Below are positions 1 to 8,300 of a stretch of 30,697 nt of DNA, in pieces (position 1 is the stretch's first letter; every line of letters starts with the position of its first letter). Source of the stretch: DASYHS01 sp035998295 (GTDB lineage Bacteria; Pseudomonadota; Alphaproteobacteria; Azospirillales; Azospirillaceae); NCBI RefSeq assembly GCF_035998295.1, contig NZ_DASYHS010000073.1:1-30697 (forward strand), written 5' to 3'. The notes under the pieces were generated by a model. The model did no database searches, had not been told where the DNA came from, and saw only the letters and a program-made list of their open reading frames with translations. The position numbers and the translations under genes were made by a program.

Positions 1-1
1 C

Positions 2-727
2 CTGTTCTCCCTCGGCGACGTTCTCGACCTGGTCAAGCATGGCGGCTACTGGTATCCGCTGGTCGCGCCGGCCGACAGGGACTGGCCGGGCATCGTCCGC
101 CTCGCCAGCAACGGCGACACCGTGGCGGGCAGCGACACCAGGCGCGCCGTCACGCCGGCCGGGGCGCTGGCACTTCTGAACGCCTACGGCTGGGGAGTGG
201 ACGGCTCCAGCGCCTCGAACCCCTTGCTCACTTTGGATGCCAATGCCGCGACTAAGTCCGGTATCCATGCCACGGACGGCGGCACGGCCAATCTTCCCGC
301 CACGGCTTCCGAAGCGGGATTGCTGCAGGTGCTGGTGCGAAGTGCGCCAGGCAGTCCCTCGATTGCACAGATCTATCTCGACCATGGAAACCGTCTTTTC
401 AGCCGTCGACGGGATGGATCCGTATGGGGGGGCTGGCGGGAGGTATGGTCCGGCGTCGAGGCCAATTCGCTCCAAACCGGCACCGGGTACCAACGGCTCC
501 CGAGTGGGCTGATCCTGCAGTGGGGGTTCACAACGAACCTGAGCCCGAGCGCAAACGTAACGTTTCCGATCGCGTTTCCGAGCAACATTCGCTGCGTGAC
601 TTTGGGGCCAGTTACTTCCGACCTTTCTATAGTCACGGCGGCGAACTCCATGAGTCTCAGCGGATTTACCATAGTGACCAACAAGGTTGGTACGCATAAT
701 TGCTATTGGTTTGCCATCGGTAACTGA
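2..727 (+). CDS. Phage/tailocin tail fibre protein, C-terminal part (5' end outside window)
   Basis: The reading frame is open from the left edge, so the 241 visible residues are the C-terminal part of a longer protein. Residues about 30-50 carry a repeat typical of tail fibres (GIVRLAS, then AVTPAGA). Residues about 50-125 resemble the pyocin-knob domain, ending in a Trp-rich WGGWREVW segment. The last 110 residues contain YQRLPSGLILQWGF, the signature of gp53-like tail-fibre tips that bind the host surface. The GTG at 122 lies inside the protein and is not a convincing start. The next gene encodes a likely assembly chaperone, as usual for P2-like tails. It could belong to a prophage or to a phage-tail bacteriocin; the window shows too little to decide. 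Confidence 0.85.
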   Translation: MFSLGDVLDLVKHGGYWYPLVAPADRDWPGIVRLASNGDTVAGSDTRRAVTPAGALALLNAYGWGVDGSSASNPLLTLDANAATKSGIHATDGGTANLPATASEAGLLQVLVRSAPGSPSIAQIYLDHGNRLFSRRRDGSVWGGWREVWSGVEANSLQTGTGYQRLPSGLILQWGFTTNLSPSANVTFPIAFPSNIRCVTLGPVTSDLSIVTAANSMSLSGFTIVTNKVGTHNCYWFAIGN

Positions 728-737
728 GGTGGAAGTC

Positions 738-1313
738 ATGTCGATATACTACTGTGCGCAAACGGGTGGATTCTACACGGCTGCGGTCCATGGTAATTGC
801 ATTCCAACCGGAGCGGTTCAGATCGACGAAAGTGAGCACGTCGCGCTACTGGCAGGACAGTCGGATGGCATGACCATACGGCCGGACATGGATGGCCGGC
901 CCATTCTGGTCGTCCCGCCGCCGCCTCCGGTCGAGGTGCTCGCCGCCCGGGCCGAAGCCGATGTGCGGCGGCAGTCGGCGGCGGCCCGCGACGCCTGGCG
1001 GACCCCCGGCAAGGACGGCGTGTACCAGCTCAAGCTGGAGGAGGCTGCCGCCTGGCGCGTCGCGGGCGAGCCTGCGGACCCTTCGCCCTATCCCCATCTC
1101 GCGGCGGAGGTCGGTCTCACGGCGGCGACCGTCGGGGAACTGGCCGCGCTCTGGGAGGCGTTGGCCGCCGCCTGGGCGGCGGCATCGGCCGCGATCGAGG
1201 CGGTGGAGCAACGGGCCCTGAAGGCGATCCGCGACGCCGTTGCCGCGGATGACAGGGCCGCCATTGACGCGGCGCTTCGCGATCTCGCCTGGCCGGTGCC
1301 GCCGGTCCGATAA
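738..1313 (+). CDS. Putative tail fibre assembly protein
   Basis: This 191-residue protein lies 10 bp after the tail fibre. The N-terminal 70 residues fit tail-fibre assembly chaperones: a short aromatic start (MSIYYCAQTGGFYTAAVHG), then EHVALLAGQS, GRPILV and a PPPPP linker. The rest (about 80-190) is Ala-rich and helical, similar to the C-terminal halves of DUF4376-type phage proteins. The ATG at 738 is chosen because a GAGGTGG ribosome site lies just upstream; an in-frame start at 687 would overlap the fibre gene. Assembly chaperones of this kind help the preceding fibre fold and trimerise. The assignment rests on N-terminal similarity and gene order. Confidence 0.75.
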   Translation: MSIYYCAQTGGFYTAAVHGNCIPTGAVQIDESEHVALLAGQSDGMTIRPDMDGRPILVVPPPPPVEVLAARAEADVRRQSAAARDAWRTPGKDGVYQLKLEEAAAWRVAGEPADPSPYPHLAAEVGLTAATVGELAALWEALAAAWAAASAAIEAVEQRALKAIRDAVAADDRAAIDAALRDLAWPVPPVR

Positions 1314-1458
1314 AAAAACCGCGCCGGCACGGGGCTCAGCGCGGGATCACGGAGTTAATGCGAACGTACGGCAGGATCTTGGCGCAAAGTTCCTAATATT
1401 TGGTTACCGGAGCATGCGTTCCGCATTCCTGTCGCCGTCGCCGGAAGGAGAAAAGAAA

Positions 1459-1480
1459 TCGGCCGCCCGGAGGCGGCCGA
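1459..1480. terminator. Hairpin between the tail module and the DUF2231 gene
   Basis: A perfect 9-bp stem (TCGGCCGCC / GGCGGCCGA) encloses a CGGA loop. The plus-strand tail is only moderately T-rich (GTTGTCTT). On the minus strand the hairpin is followed by TTTCTTTTC. It probably insulates the phage tail genes from the next unit; direction is uncertain. Confidence 0.45.
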
Positions 1481-1514
1481 AGGTGTTGTCTTCGCTACAA
1501 GCGGTACCCGTCAT

Positions 1515-1539
1515 GGAACGTATTGGCGGCCGTTTGGTT
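1515..1539 (+). promoter_or_regulatory. Candidate general-stress sigma (EcfG/RpoE2-type) promoter
   Basis: GGAAC at 1515-1519 is followed after 16 bp by GGTT at 1536-1539. This fits the alphaproteobacterial EcfG pattern GGAAC-N18/19-TT. It lies 80 bp before the DUF2231 start. Two more matches in this window precede genes of similar character. Confidence 0.5.
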
Positions 1540-1619
1540 CATCGGAGGTGCTTCCGGGGCGCGTGACAAAGTTGCGCCGTCCCGGTTGTCCCCTGGTCCG
1601 CACGACAAGGGGATATTCC

Positions 1620-2249
1620 ATGCAGTCCGACGACGACGGACAGGTCCGGCAGGTCGAGGGCGTCCGCAGCACCGCCGCCCTCGGCGGCCATCCCATCCAC
1701 CCGATGCTGGTCCCGTTTCCGATGGCGTTCCTGACCGCCGCCCTCGGGACCGACATCGCCTATCTTCGTACCCGCGACCCGTTCTGGGCGCGGGCGTCGG
1801 AGTGGCTGCTTCGGGCCGGCGTGGTTTCGGGCGCGGCGGCGGCCGTGTTCGGCGCCGCCGACTGGACCACGATCCGTCACGCCCGCTCCAACGCCGCCGG
1901 CATCGTCCATGCCGCCGGTAACACGGCCGCCCTCGGCCTGGCCTACGCCAATCTCAGCCGGCGGCGGGGAAGGCGCGAGTCCGCCGTCGCGGACGGCGGG
2001 GCGGCGCTCTCGGCAGCCGTAGCCGGCATTCTCGGCGTGACCGGGTGGGCCGGCGGCGAGCTTTCCTATCGCCACGGCATCGGCGTGGCCGGGCACGAAC
2101 GGTCACGCCGCCGTACGAGGGGCCTTCGGGCCGAGGGGCCGCATGTCCGTTACGGCCGCGCCACCGGAGAACCGGTAGAGGGGGTCCATCCGCGCTTCGG
2201 GCGGGCAGGGCTGGAGGGGGCCTACGACGCGCAGATCCGCCGCCGGTGA
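1620..2249 (+). CDS. DUF2231 family membrane protein
   Basis: 209 residues. The N-terminal HPIHPM motif (24-29), the following PFPMAFL helix, and GWAGGELSYRHGIGV (142-156) are hallmarks of the DUF2231 membrane family. Four membrane segments are visible at about 28-48, 63-82, 97-113 and 128-147. A basic tail of about 50 residues follows and is not part of the core family. The ATG at 1620 has an AAGGGG ribosome site 7 nt upstream. The biochemical role of the family is not established; members are often predicted membrane proteins with conserved histidines. An EcfG-like promoter upstream suggests induction under stress. Confidence 0.88.
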   Translation: MQSDDDGQVRQVEGVRSTAALGGHPIHPMLVPFPMAFLTAALGTDIAYLRTRDPFWARASEWLLRAGVVSGAAAAVFGAADWTTIRHARSNAAGIVHAAGNTAALGLAYANLSRRRGRRESAVADGGAALSAAVAGILGVTGWAGGELSYRHGIGVAGHERSRRRTRGLRAEGPHVRYGRATGEPVEGVHPRFGRAGLEGAYDAQIRRR

Positions 2250-2266
2250 CGGGTACCTGCGTCCCC

Positions 2267-2292
2267 GGAACCGCGAGCGCACCCGGCCTGTT
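2267..2292 (+). promoter_or_regulatory. Candidate EcfG/RpoE2-type promoter
   Basis: GGAAC at 2267-2271, a 17-bp spacer, then TGTT at 2289-2292. It sits in the short gap between the DUF2231 gene and the small membrane protein, 47 bp before the latter's ATG. The layout is identical to the minus-strand match at 23565-23590. Confidence 0.5.
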
Positions 2293-2339
2293 GCCGCAAA
2301 GCCGACAAACGCAGGTCCGTTCCCCAGGAGAGCGTCCCA

Positions 2340-2690
2340 ATGGCCCAGCGCCGCGACACCCGCAAGGGGCATCCGCAGCCACCGGCAACTCCCGTCGACA
2401 TGGAGACGGGAAGGGTCCGGTCCGAGATCGACCAGGGCAGGTTCCGGGACAAGATCCCGGCGGAGGATCCGGCCACGGTTCCCCTCGGCACCGATGCCGA
2501 GGCAGGAGGCGCGCGCATGTCGGCGACCGCCGCTGGAAGGCCCGGGCGCGCCGAACCGGGACATGCGCCGACGGGCCACCCGGCAGGATCCGTGCCGACC
2601 CGCCGGAAAGGCATGATGACCCTCGTTTCCGCCGCGGTCGGCATCGTGCTCCTGGGTATCCTCGTGCTTCTGCTGATCGGCTTGGTTTAG
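2340..2690 (+). CDS. Small C-terminally anchored membrane protein, unknown function
   Basis: 116 residues. The first 90 are polar, rich in Pro, Ala, Gly and charged residues, and probably disordered. Residues about 93-116 form one strongly hydrophobic helix that runs to the C-terminus, so a tail-anchored topology with the N-terminus in the cytoplasm is likely. The ATG at 2340 is preceded by AGGAG at a 9-nt spacing. I do not recognise a family. It follows the DUF2231 gene in the same direction but appears to have its own stress-type promoter. The gene ends 18 bp from the convergent rhodopsin-transducer homologue. Confidence 0.7.
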   Translation: MAQRRDTRKGHPQPPATPVDMETGRVRSEIDQGRFRDKIPAEDPATVPLGTDAEAGGARMSATAAGRPGRAEPGHAPTGHPAGSVPTRRKGMMTLVSAAVGIVLLGILVLLLIGLV

Positions 2691-2708
2691 CCGAGCGCCC
2701 GCGTAGGG

Positions 2709-3077
2709 TCACTCCGACCAGGCGATGGTCGTCATCAGCGCGTTCTCGGCTTGGCGGCTGTCCAGGCGTGTGTGCTGGACCACTACCGGCCGGTCCGACC
2801 GGACCAGCATGGCATAGTCGGTGTACCGGGGAACCGGCTCGGGGGTTTCCAGGTCGTTCAGGCGGATGTGCCGCGTGCGGCGGGCCGGGACCATCTCCCG
2901 ATAGGGCCCGGCCGGTTCGCGATCCGTGAAGAAGAGCGTCACTTCGATCCGGGCGTCCTCGTCGCCGGTGTTGAGCACGCAGATCGTCTCGTGGCTCGTC
3001 ATCGCCGGGGCCGGGCCGTTGCTCTCGCCCGGGATGTAACCTTCGGCAATCGCCCATACCCGCTTGCCTGCCGTCAT
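2709..3077 (-). CDS. Sensory rhodopsin transducer (ASRT) homologue
   Basis: 122 residues, the full usual length for this family. It closely matches the soluble Anabaena sensory rhodopsin transducer. Shared segments include VWAIAEGYIP near the start, SHETICVLNTGDEDA, the EPAGPYR and PARRTRHIRLNDL region, and VVQHTRLDSRQAENAL near the C-terminus. The Anabaena protein forms a cytoplasmic beta-rich tetramer that binds a light-sensing rhodopsin; related proteins have been proposed to act in transcription or carbohydrate binding. The start at 3077 is supported by a strong AAGGAGAT ribosome site; longer forms extend into non-coding sequence. No rhodopsin gene is visible here. A soluble histidine kinase is transcribed divergently. 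What it senses or binds in this organism is unknown. Confidence 0.9.
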   Translation of the reverse strand: MTAGKRVWAIAEGYIPGESNGPAPAMTSHETICVLNTGDEDARIEVTLFFTDREPAGPYREMVPARRTRHIRLNDLETPEPVPRYTDYAMLVRSDRPVVVQHTRLDSRQAENALMTTIAWSE

Positions 3078-3204
3078 CCGACATCTCCTTTCCATGGTCT
3101 CGGGGCTTCCAACAGCGCGCACCCCCTGGCATTGCTCCGCCGCCGTCGAGTGGAAAGGCCAAAGAGAGGGAAAGCGATTCCGTGTCGGCTTGCATAGATC
3201 GGTA

Positions 3205-3233
3205 TTCACCATCGCCATCGAAGCTTGTATGGT
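3205..3233 (+). promoter_or_regulatory. Possible sigma70-type promoter of the PAS histidine kinase
   Basis: TTCACC (3205-3210), 17 bp, then TATGGT (3228-3233), in the most AT-rich part of the divergent intergenic region. Each hexamer has four consensus matches. It lies about 30 bp before the kinase start. Confidence 0.35.
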
Positions 3234-3265
3234 ATTGATATTTCGGCAATCAGCGGGGTGCGGCC

Positions 3266-4714
3266 GTGGGCATCGGTCGATCGGAACGTCGCGTATCTTC
3301 CTCCCCTCGGACGCCATGCCTGCCGAGAAGCCCGCTGCCGGGCCGGTTCATCGCGCTGCTGCCCCTGCCGGCTTGGCTCGTGGATACCCGCGACCGCGGC
3401 ATCCGGTTCGCAAACCCCGCCGCCGGCCGGTTTCGCGGCATCCCGCCCGGAACCGATGACGCGACCTGCCGACTTGCGCTGCAGGACGGCAGCCTGGTCG
3501 AGGTCGAAATCGGACGCGGTCCGGTCGGGGATCTGGAAGTCGTCGTGGCAAGGGACGTCGGCGCCGGCGGCTTGGAAACCCCGTGCCTGTCCGCGTTCGG
3601 CGACGGCTCCGTTCCGCGCGGCGACCCGGTACTCCGCCGGGTGGTCGAGCGGGCGGGCATGGGGATTGCCGAGCTCGACTGCGAGACCGGCCGCTTCACG
3701 TGGTCCGCCGCCTTCACCGCCGGTCTCGGCCATGCACCTGTTCCGGAAGGCCGGGCGCTCGCGTTCTGGCTCGCTTCGATGCATCCCGAGGACCGCGGAC
3801 GGGTCGTCGCCGGGTACGAGGCTCTTTTCGCCTCGTCGGCGACCATGGGTCGGCAGCTCTACCGTCTTCGTCGCTCCGACGGCAGCGATGCCTGGATAGA
3901 GGAGAAGGTCGAGTTGGAGCGCCACGCCGACGGGCGTGTGCTGCGCGTCGTGATGTTGATGAACGTGACGGAGCAGCGCTCGCCCGAACCCGGCGACCAT
4001 GCCGCGAAAATGCTCGCGGAGATCTGCCACGACCTGCGCCAGCCCCTGAACGGAATGGAACTGACGGTGGATGCGCTATCCCTGTTGTACCGGGAGGCCG
4101 GCCGCGGTCGCGAACCGGATGCCGGGGAGGTCGCCTTGCTCCTCGACGGGGCAAGGACGTCCGTTCGGGTCATGACCGCGCTTTGCGATCACCTCGTCGA
4201 CCTTCGCATGCTGGAGCGTGGCGGTTTCGTGCCGCGACCGGAGACGGTGCCACTGGGCCCGCTGCTGCAGCAGGTATGTACCGTGCACGCGCCTCTTGCC
4301 CGGGAAAAGGGGCTTCGGTTGCGGTTCGTTCCGACGCCTGCGACGGCGGTGGTCGATCCCATCCTGCTGATGCGTGCCGTTTCCAACCTCATCGGCAACG
4401 CCGTGGAGAACACGCGCACAGGCGGCGTTACCGTGCGCTGCCGCCGTCGTGGCGGGGATGTCAGGATCGACGTCCGAGACACCGGCCCGGGCTTGCCCGA
4501 CGACGCTCCCGGTCCCGGCGATCCCCTCGAAGCGGCGGCGCGTGCCGTCGCCAGGATCCGTCTCGGCCACGGTCTTGGGCTTGCGGTCGTGCGCTGCTGC
4601 GCCGCGCAGATGGGAGCCGCGATCGAGGTCGCTACGACCCGCGGTCGCGGCACCTGCGTCTCGTTGCTGTTGCCGGCCGGGCTGTTGCCGGCCGGCGACG
4701 ACCTCAGGGCGTGA
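3266..4714 (+). CDS. Soluble PAS sensor histidine kinase
   Basis: 482 residues with no membrane segment, so a cytoplasmic sensor. A weak PAS-like region lies at about 28-100. A clearer PAS/PAC unit at about 122-237 contains WSAAFTAGLG, MHPEDR and an end of VMLMNVTEQ. The dimerisation helix has the phosphoacceptor His255 in AEICHDLRQPLNGMEL. The ATPase domain shows the N box (NLIGNAVEN, 374-382), the G1 box DTGPGLP (405-411) and the G2 box GHGLGLAVV (434-442). The start is the GTG at 3266 after a GGGGTG ribosome-like site; no ATG fits better. No response regulator is adjacent, so it is an orphan kinase. The divergent transducer homologue is a tempting partner, but that is inference. Its end overlaps the convergent pagL-like gene by 11 bp. 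Confidence 0.88.
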   Translation: MGIGRSERRVSSSPRTPCLPRSPLPGRFIALLPLPAWLVDTRDRGIRFANPAAGRFRGIPPGTDDATCRLALQDGSLVEVEIGRGPVGDLEVVVARDVGAGGLETPCLSAFGDGSVPRGDPVLRRVVERAGMGIAELDCETGRFTWSAAFTAGLGHAPVPEGRALAFWLASMHPEDRGRVVAGYEALFASSATMGRQLYRLRRSDGSDAWIEEKVELERHADGRVLRVVMLMNVTEQRSPEPGDHAAKMLAEICHDLRQPLNGMELTVDALSLLYREAGRGREPDAGEVALLLDGARTSVRVMTALCDHLVDLRMLERGGFVPRPETVPLGPLLQQVCTVHAPLAREKGLRLRFVPTPATAVVDPILLMRAVSNLIGNAVENTRTGGVTVRCRRRGGDVRIDVRDTGPGLPDDAPGPGDPLEAAARAVARIRLGHGLGLAVVRCCAAQMGAAIEVATTRGRGTCVSLLLPAGLLPAGDDLRA

Positions 4715-5255
4715 AGAGGCTTGACACCGGAACGTGCAGGTATGCGCCGATGACGTCCGCGCCCGGGTTCAGGTCGTCCATCCCGGCATTCGACAGGTGC
4801 GAATAGGCGAGGGAGAGCCGCATCTCGTTCGCGAATTCGTACCCGACCTCGATCTGCGAGCGGAACTCGATAGGGTGGCCGAGATCCTTGCCGTTGCCGC
4901 GCGTATAGAGGCCGACGCCGAAGCTGGGCGTCACGAAGACCTGGCCGAAGGTGACGTCCAGGAGGATGCCGCCCACTCCGTAGAGCGCGGCATCGGAGGT
5001 CGCCTCCAGGCCGACGAAGGGCCGGAGCGTGGCGAAGTTCTCGATCATGGGCAGCAGGGACGTGCCGAACCTGTACTCCAGCCGGAAATCGACAGCCGAG
5101 TCCCGGCTGTCGCTGTGCTCCGTGAGACCGTGGTCGAATTTGCCGACCGATGCGCTCAGGTAGGGCGTGACATCGGCGGCTCCAGCCGCCGACGCGGCGG
5201 CGATCATGGGCAGTGCCGTCGCGAGGACGATGGAGGCGTCTCTGAATTTGGGCAT
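4704..5255 (-). CDS. PagL-type lipid A 3-O-deacylase (acyloxyacyl hydrolase)
   Basis: 183 residues with a signal peptide (about 1-27, cleavage near SAAGAA/DVTPY) and alternating beta strands of a small outer-membrane barrel. The C-terminal YSHLSNAG...NPGAD block is the PagL signature. His153 and Ser155 match the catalytic His126/Ser128 of Pseudomonas PagL. The third residue, Glu140 there, is Asp167 here at the same spacing from the His. PagL enzymes remove the 3-position acyl chain of lipid A. The ATG at 5255 is preferred because the signal peptide follows directly; the ribosome site is weak. It overlaps the convergent histidine kinase gene by 11 bp. Confidence 0.82.
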   Translation of the reverse strand: MPKFRDASIVLATALPMIAAASAAGAADVTPYLSASVGKFDHGLTEHSDSRDSAVDFRLEYRFGTSLLPMIENFATLRPFVGLEATSDAALYGVGGILLDVTFGQVFVTPSFGVGLYTRGNGKDLGHPIEFRSQIEVGYEFANEMRLSLAYSHLSNAGMDDLNPGADVIGAYLHVPVSSLFTP

Positions 5256-5320
5256 CACGTCTCGGATTCCGGATCTCGCCAATCGATGGGGTGAAGCATT
5301 GTCTTCAAATTGCCCCGGTT

Positions 5321-5340
5321 GCAACGGGATTTACCGTTGC
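5321..5340 (-). terminator. Hairpin just after the PEPC-like gene
   Basis: A perfect 7-bp inverted repeat (GCAACGG / CCGTTGC) with a 6-nt loop, 4 bp past the stop codon of the PEPC-like gene on the minus strand. No T-run follows, so it may be a weak terminator, an RNA-stabilising hairpin, or an operator for the pagL-like gene downstream. Confidence 0.35.
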
Positions 5341-5344
5341 CCGC

Positions 5345-8300
5345 TCATCCGAAGAAGCCGATCCGGTGGACCATGGCACCGCTGCAACGGCGCAGCAGCT
5401 CGTAGAGGCCCGTCATAGGGTCGAAGATGGTTTCGTTCTCCTGCCGGTAGTTCCCGCTCTCGTCGCCGACATAGGTCGCCGCCTCGCCGAAGTCGCCGTC
5501 GCTGGACGTGTCCGTTTCCGCCGGGAAGATCTTGCGCAACTGCTCCACGGCGGTCGGGACGTCGAGATGCAGCACGCGCTGGATCACCCTGTCGTGCGTG
5601 GTGTTGTGCTGGCTGCTGAACTGGGGGATTCTCGTCGCGAGGCGGAAGATCTCGTGCATGATCGCAAGCCGTATCGCATGCAGGAGCCGTATCGCGTCGG
5701 CCGTGCCCGGCGCGACCGGGGTGTCGGCGGCGACCGGCGCCAGGTTGTCGCGCAGGATGCAGAAGTCCGCGAACAGCTTGCGCCAGATCTTGACCTGCCG
5801 GACATGGAGCTGGCCTTCCTCCAGAAACGCCGCCAGCCGGCGCAGCTCGTCCGCATGCGGGCGGTCCGGCGCCCATGCCGCGCGCCGGAGCCACAGTCCC
5901 GGATCGAGGCTGGCGACATGGGCATCGAGCGCCTCGGGGCAGGAGACGGCGACCCCGTACTCCACCATTCCCATGAGCTGGCGGAAGCGGGCGCTGCTTG
6001 CGTGGAGCTGCCGGAACCTGTCCGGGTCCTTGTCTATCGCCTCGCCCATGCCTGCGACGGTGTTCGCCGGAAGGCCGAGCTGCTGCAGGATGGCGTTGTG
6101 CGGAATCGCCCGGATCTGGGACGCGCTCGCCGGCTCGGCCGTTTCGGGCGCGTCGCTCTGGCGCTTGATTGCCCGGCTGCCCGACGGGTACAGGAGGTTC
6201 GTTCCGAAGGTGTTGAGGAGGCTGGCGTAGTTCGGGTCGCGCATCAGCGACACCTGGAACTCCTTCACCGTCGTGAAGAACTCCGTGATGTAGTCCGGGT
6301 CCTCGTAGAAGGGATCCTGCTCGGCCGCGGCCGGCGAGGCGAGAACGTGTTCGAGGATGCGGGTCACGACCGCGAAGGCCGCCGTCGGCGTGACGAAATG
6401 GAGATAGCCGTCGCCGCCCTGGAAGCTGACTTCCTGCTTGAACGCGATGCCGTGGTCGGCCAGATAGGCGCGTTGTCGGGGCGGCGACACGTAGGAGAGG
6501 CGGTCGGCGAAGCTGGCGGGGTGGGCGCCGCGCCCGATCGATTCGCCGTGCGTGTCGAAAACCAGGAGCTGCACGCCCTCCAGCCCGTGCTTCGGGAACA
6601 GGCGGGCGATCCGCATCTTGAGGCGCTCGATCGACGCGGCCGCGGGCGTCTGGCCGAGATAGCGTCCCGCGTCCGAATATCCGGTCTGGATGCACAACCG
6701 GCCGCGGGCCTGGACATAGGCACGGAAATGCGGGTTCTCGAGGAGCTGGTCGACGATCCGGCTACCGACCTCCAGCGCCTTCTCGGTCTCGAACAGCGGA
6801 CTGATGTCGACCTTGTCGGCGACACCGAACAACTTGGCATAGTACAGGGCCGCAAGGGCGGTGAAGGCGGATTCGCATTCAGCGATCAGGAAGCGGACCG
6901 GGGTCGTCGCGTCCGCGTATTTCAGCATCTGCGCCACGACCATGAACAGGCGTTTGGCCGAGGTGCGCTCGGCGAGGATCGAGCCGAAATTGATCGTGGC
7001 CGGCTTGACCCCGTCGAGCAGCGCGTTCAGCGCCGCGAGATAGGACTGGCGGTAACGGGGATCGTCGGGTGCCGTCTCCATGCCGACCGTCTTGCGGATG
7101 GCGTTGTGGAGCTGGGTCGAATTGATGCGGACATGGGTGTGCGCCATGCCCAGCCCATAGTTGGCCAGTTCGGCCCTCAGGACGCACAGGTGCCGCAGGG
7201 GTACCGGCCGCTCGTGGCCGGCGAGGCGGATCGCCCTGTCGACGAGGTCGATCGCCAGCGCGCCGTCGATCAGGCGCAGGTTCAGCCCTTCGTGCATCCG
7301 CCGGGCGATGCGCTGGATGTGGAGATGGACGCTGCGCTCGTTCGGATCGGCGCCGAAGACCTCGATCTCGTCGGTCAGCTCGTTGATCGCGAGCGCGATG
7401 CGCGATTCCAGAAGGTCCAGCGTGTGCCTGATCTCGTCCGGCCAGTCCTCCATGGCGCGGATGGCGCGGACTTCCTCCTGGTAGTGGCGGAGCTGGGTGG
7501 CCTGGACGATCAGGCGCTTGCGCAGCGTGTCGGTCCAGCGGATGTCTGAGCGCCCGTCGAGGTCGTAGCCGACCCAACTCGCGACGGTCATCATCCGGGG
7601 GTTCAGTTCGGCCCAGCGGTCGGGATAGACCTCCTGCGCGACGGCGAACACGATGTCGTAGAGCCGGCGCAGCGCGTGCTGGATGTTGCCGATCGCCGTC
7701 AGCGACAGCGCGTGTTCACGCAGGAGGCTGAGATCCGCGTCCGGTCGGTGGACCTGTCCCGCCATGTTTCGGACCAACGCGGCGCGACCCGCCTCGTCCA
7801 GCGGCGCGCCGTCGGCGGCACGGCCGGTCGCGAGCTGCGTCAGGATCTCCATCAGCTCGCCCGACAGGTTGAAGGTCGGGTGGGCGGTGATGACGATGCC
7901 GAAGGCCTCCTGCTCGACCCTGGTTCGGAAATCCTCGAAAGGCACGGTGGCCTGGGATCCGTCCGGGACGGCCAGGGAGCGGACGAGGCCGTGCAGCCTC
8001 CGCGCGTTCCTTTCGGGGTCGGCTTCCCCGACATAGGCACCGAGCCGGGCGGCCCGTCCGACGAACCCTTGGGCGGCCAGGTGCTGGATCAGCTGCTCCA
8101 GCATGCCATAGGAAAGGGTGCCGGCCTCGATGCGGCGGGACAGATCGAGGGCCAGGCGCAGAACCGGGTTGGAGAAGGGATCGTCCCTTGTGCCGGCCGA
8201 AAGGCGTCCCAGTTCGTCCAGCAGCTCCGCCGCGAGCCGGGCGAGGCCGACCGGCGGTCCCGGCTCGAACTGTGCATCGGCGCCGTCGAGCAGGGGCCAT

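Larger units (their letters stand above)
1314..1619. other. 306-bp intergenic region
   Basis: No credible gene. It starts with a run of seven A next to a 6-bp inverted repeat (CCGCGC at 1319-1324, GCGCGG at 1339-1344). Next comes a relatively AT-rich patch near 1385-1410, the hairpin at 1459-1480 and an EcfG-like promoter match at 1515-1539. No att-like repeat or tRNA end was seen at this phage-module border. Confidence 0.6.

Noticed and set aside
1319..1344. Inverted repeat next to seven A as a terminator
   Set aside because: The stem is only 6 bp, the loop is long, and the T-run would serve the minus strand, where no gene ends.
5291..7549. 752-codon plus-strand frame opposite the PEPC-like gene
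   Set aside because: Antisense to clear PEPC-family motifs, with shadow-like composition and no domain of its own.
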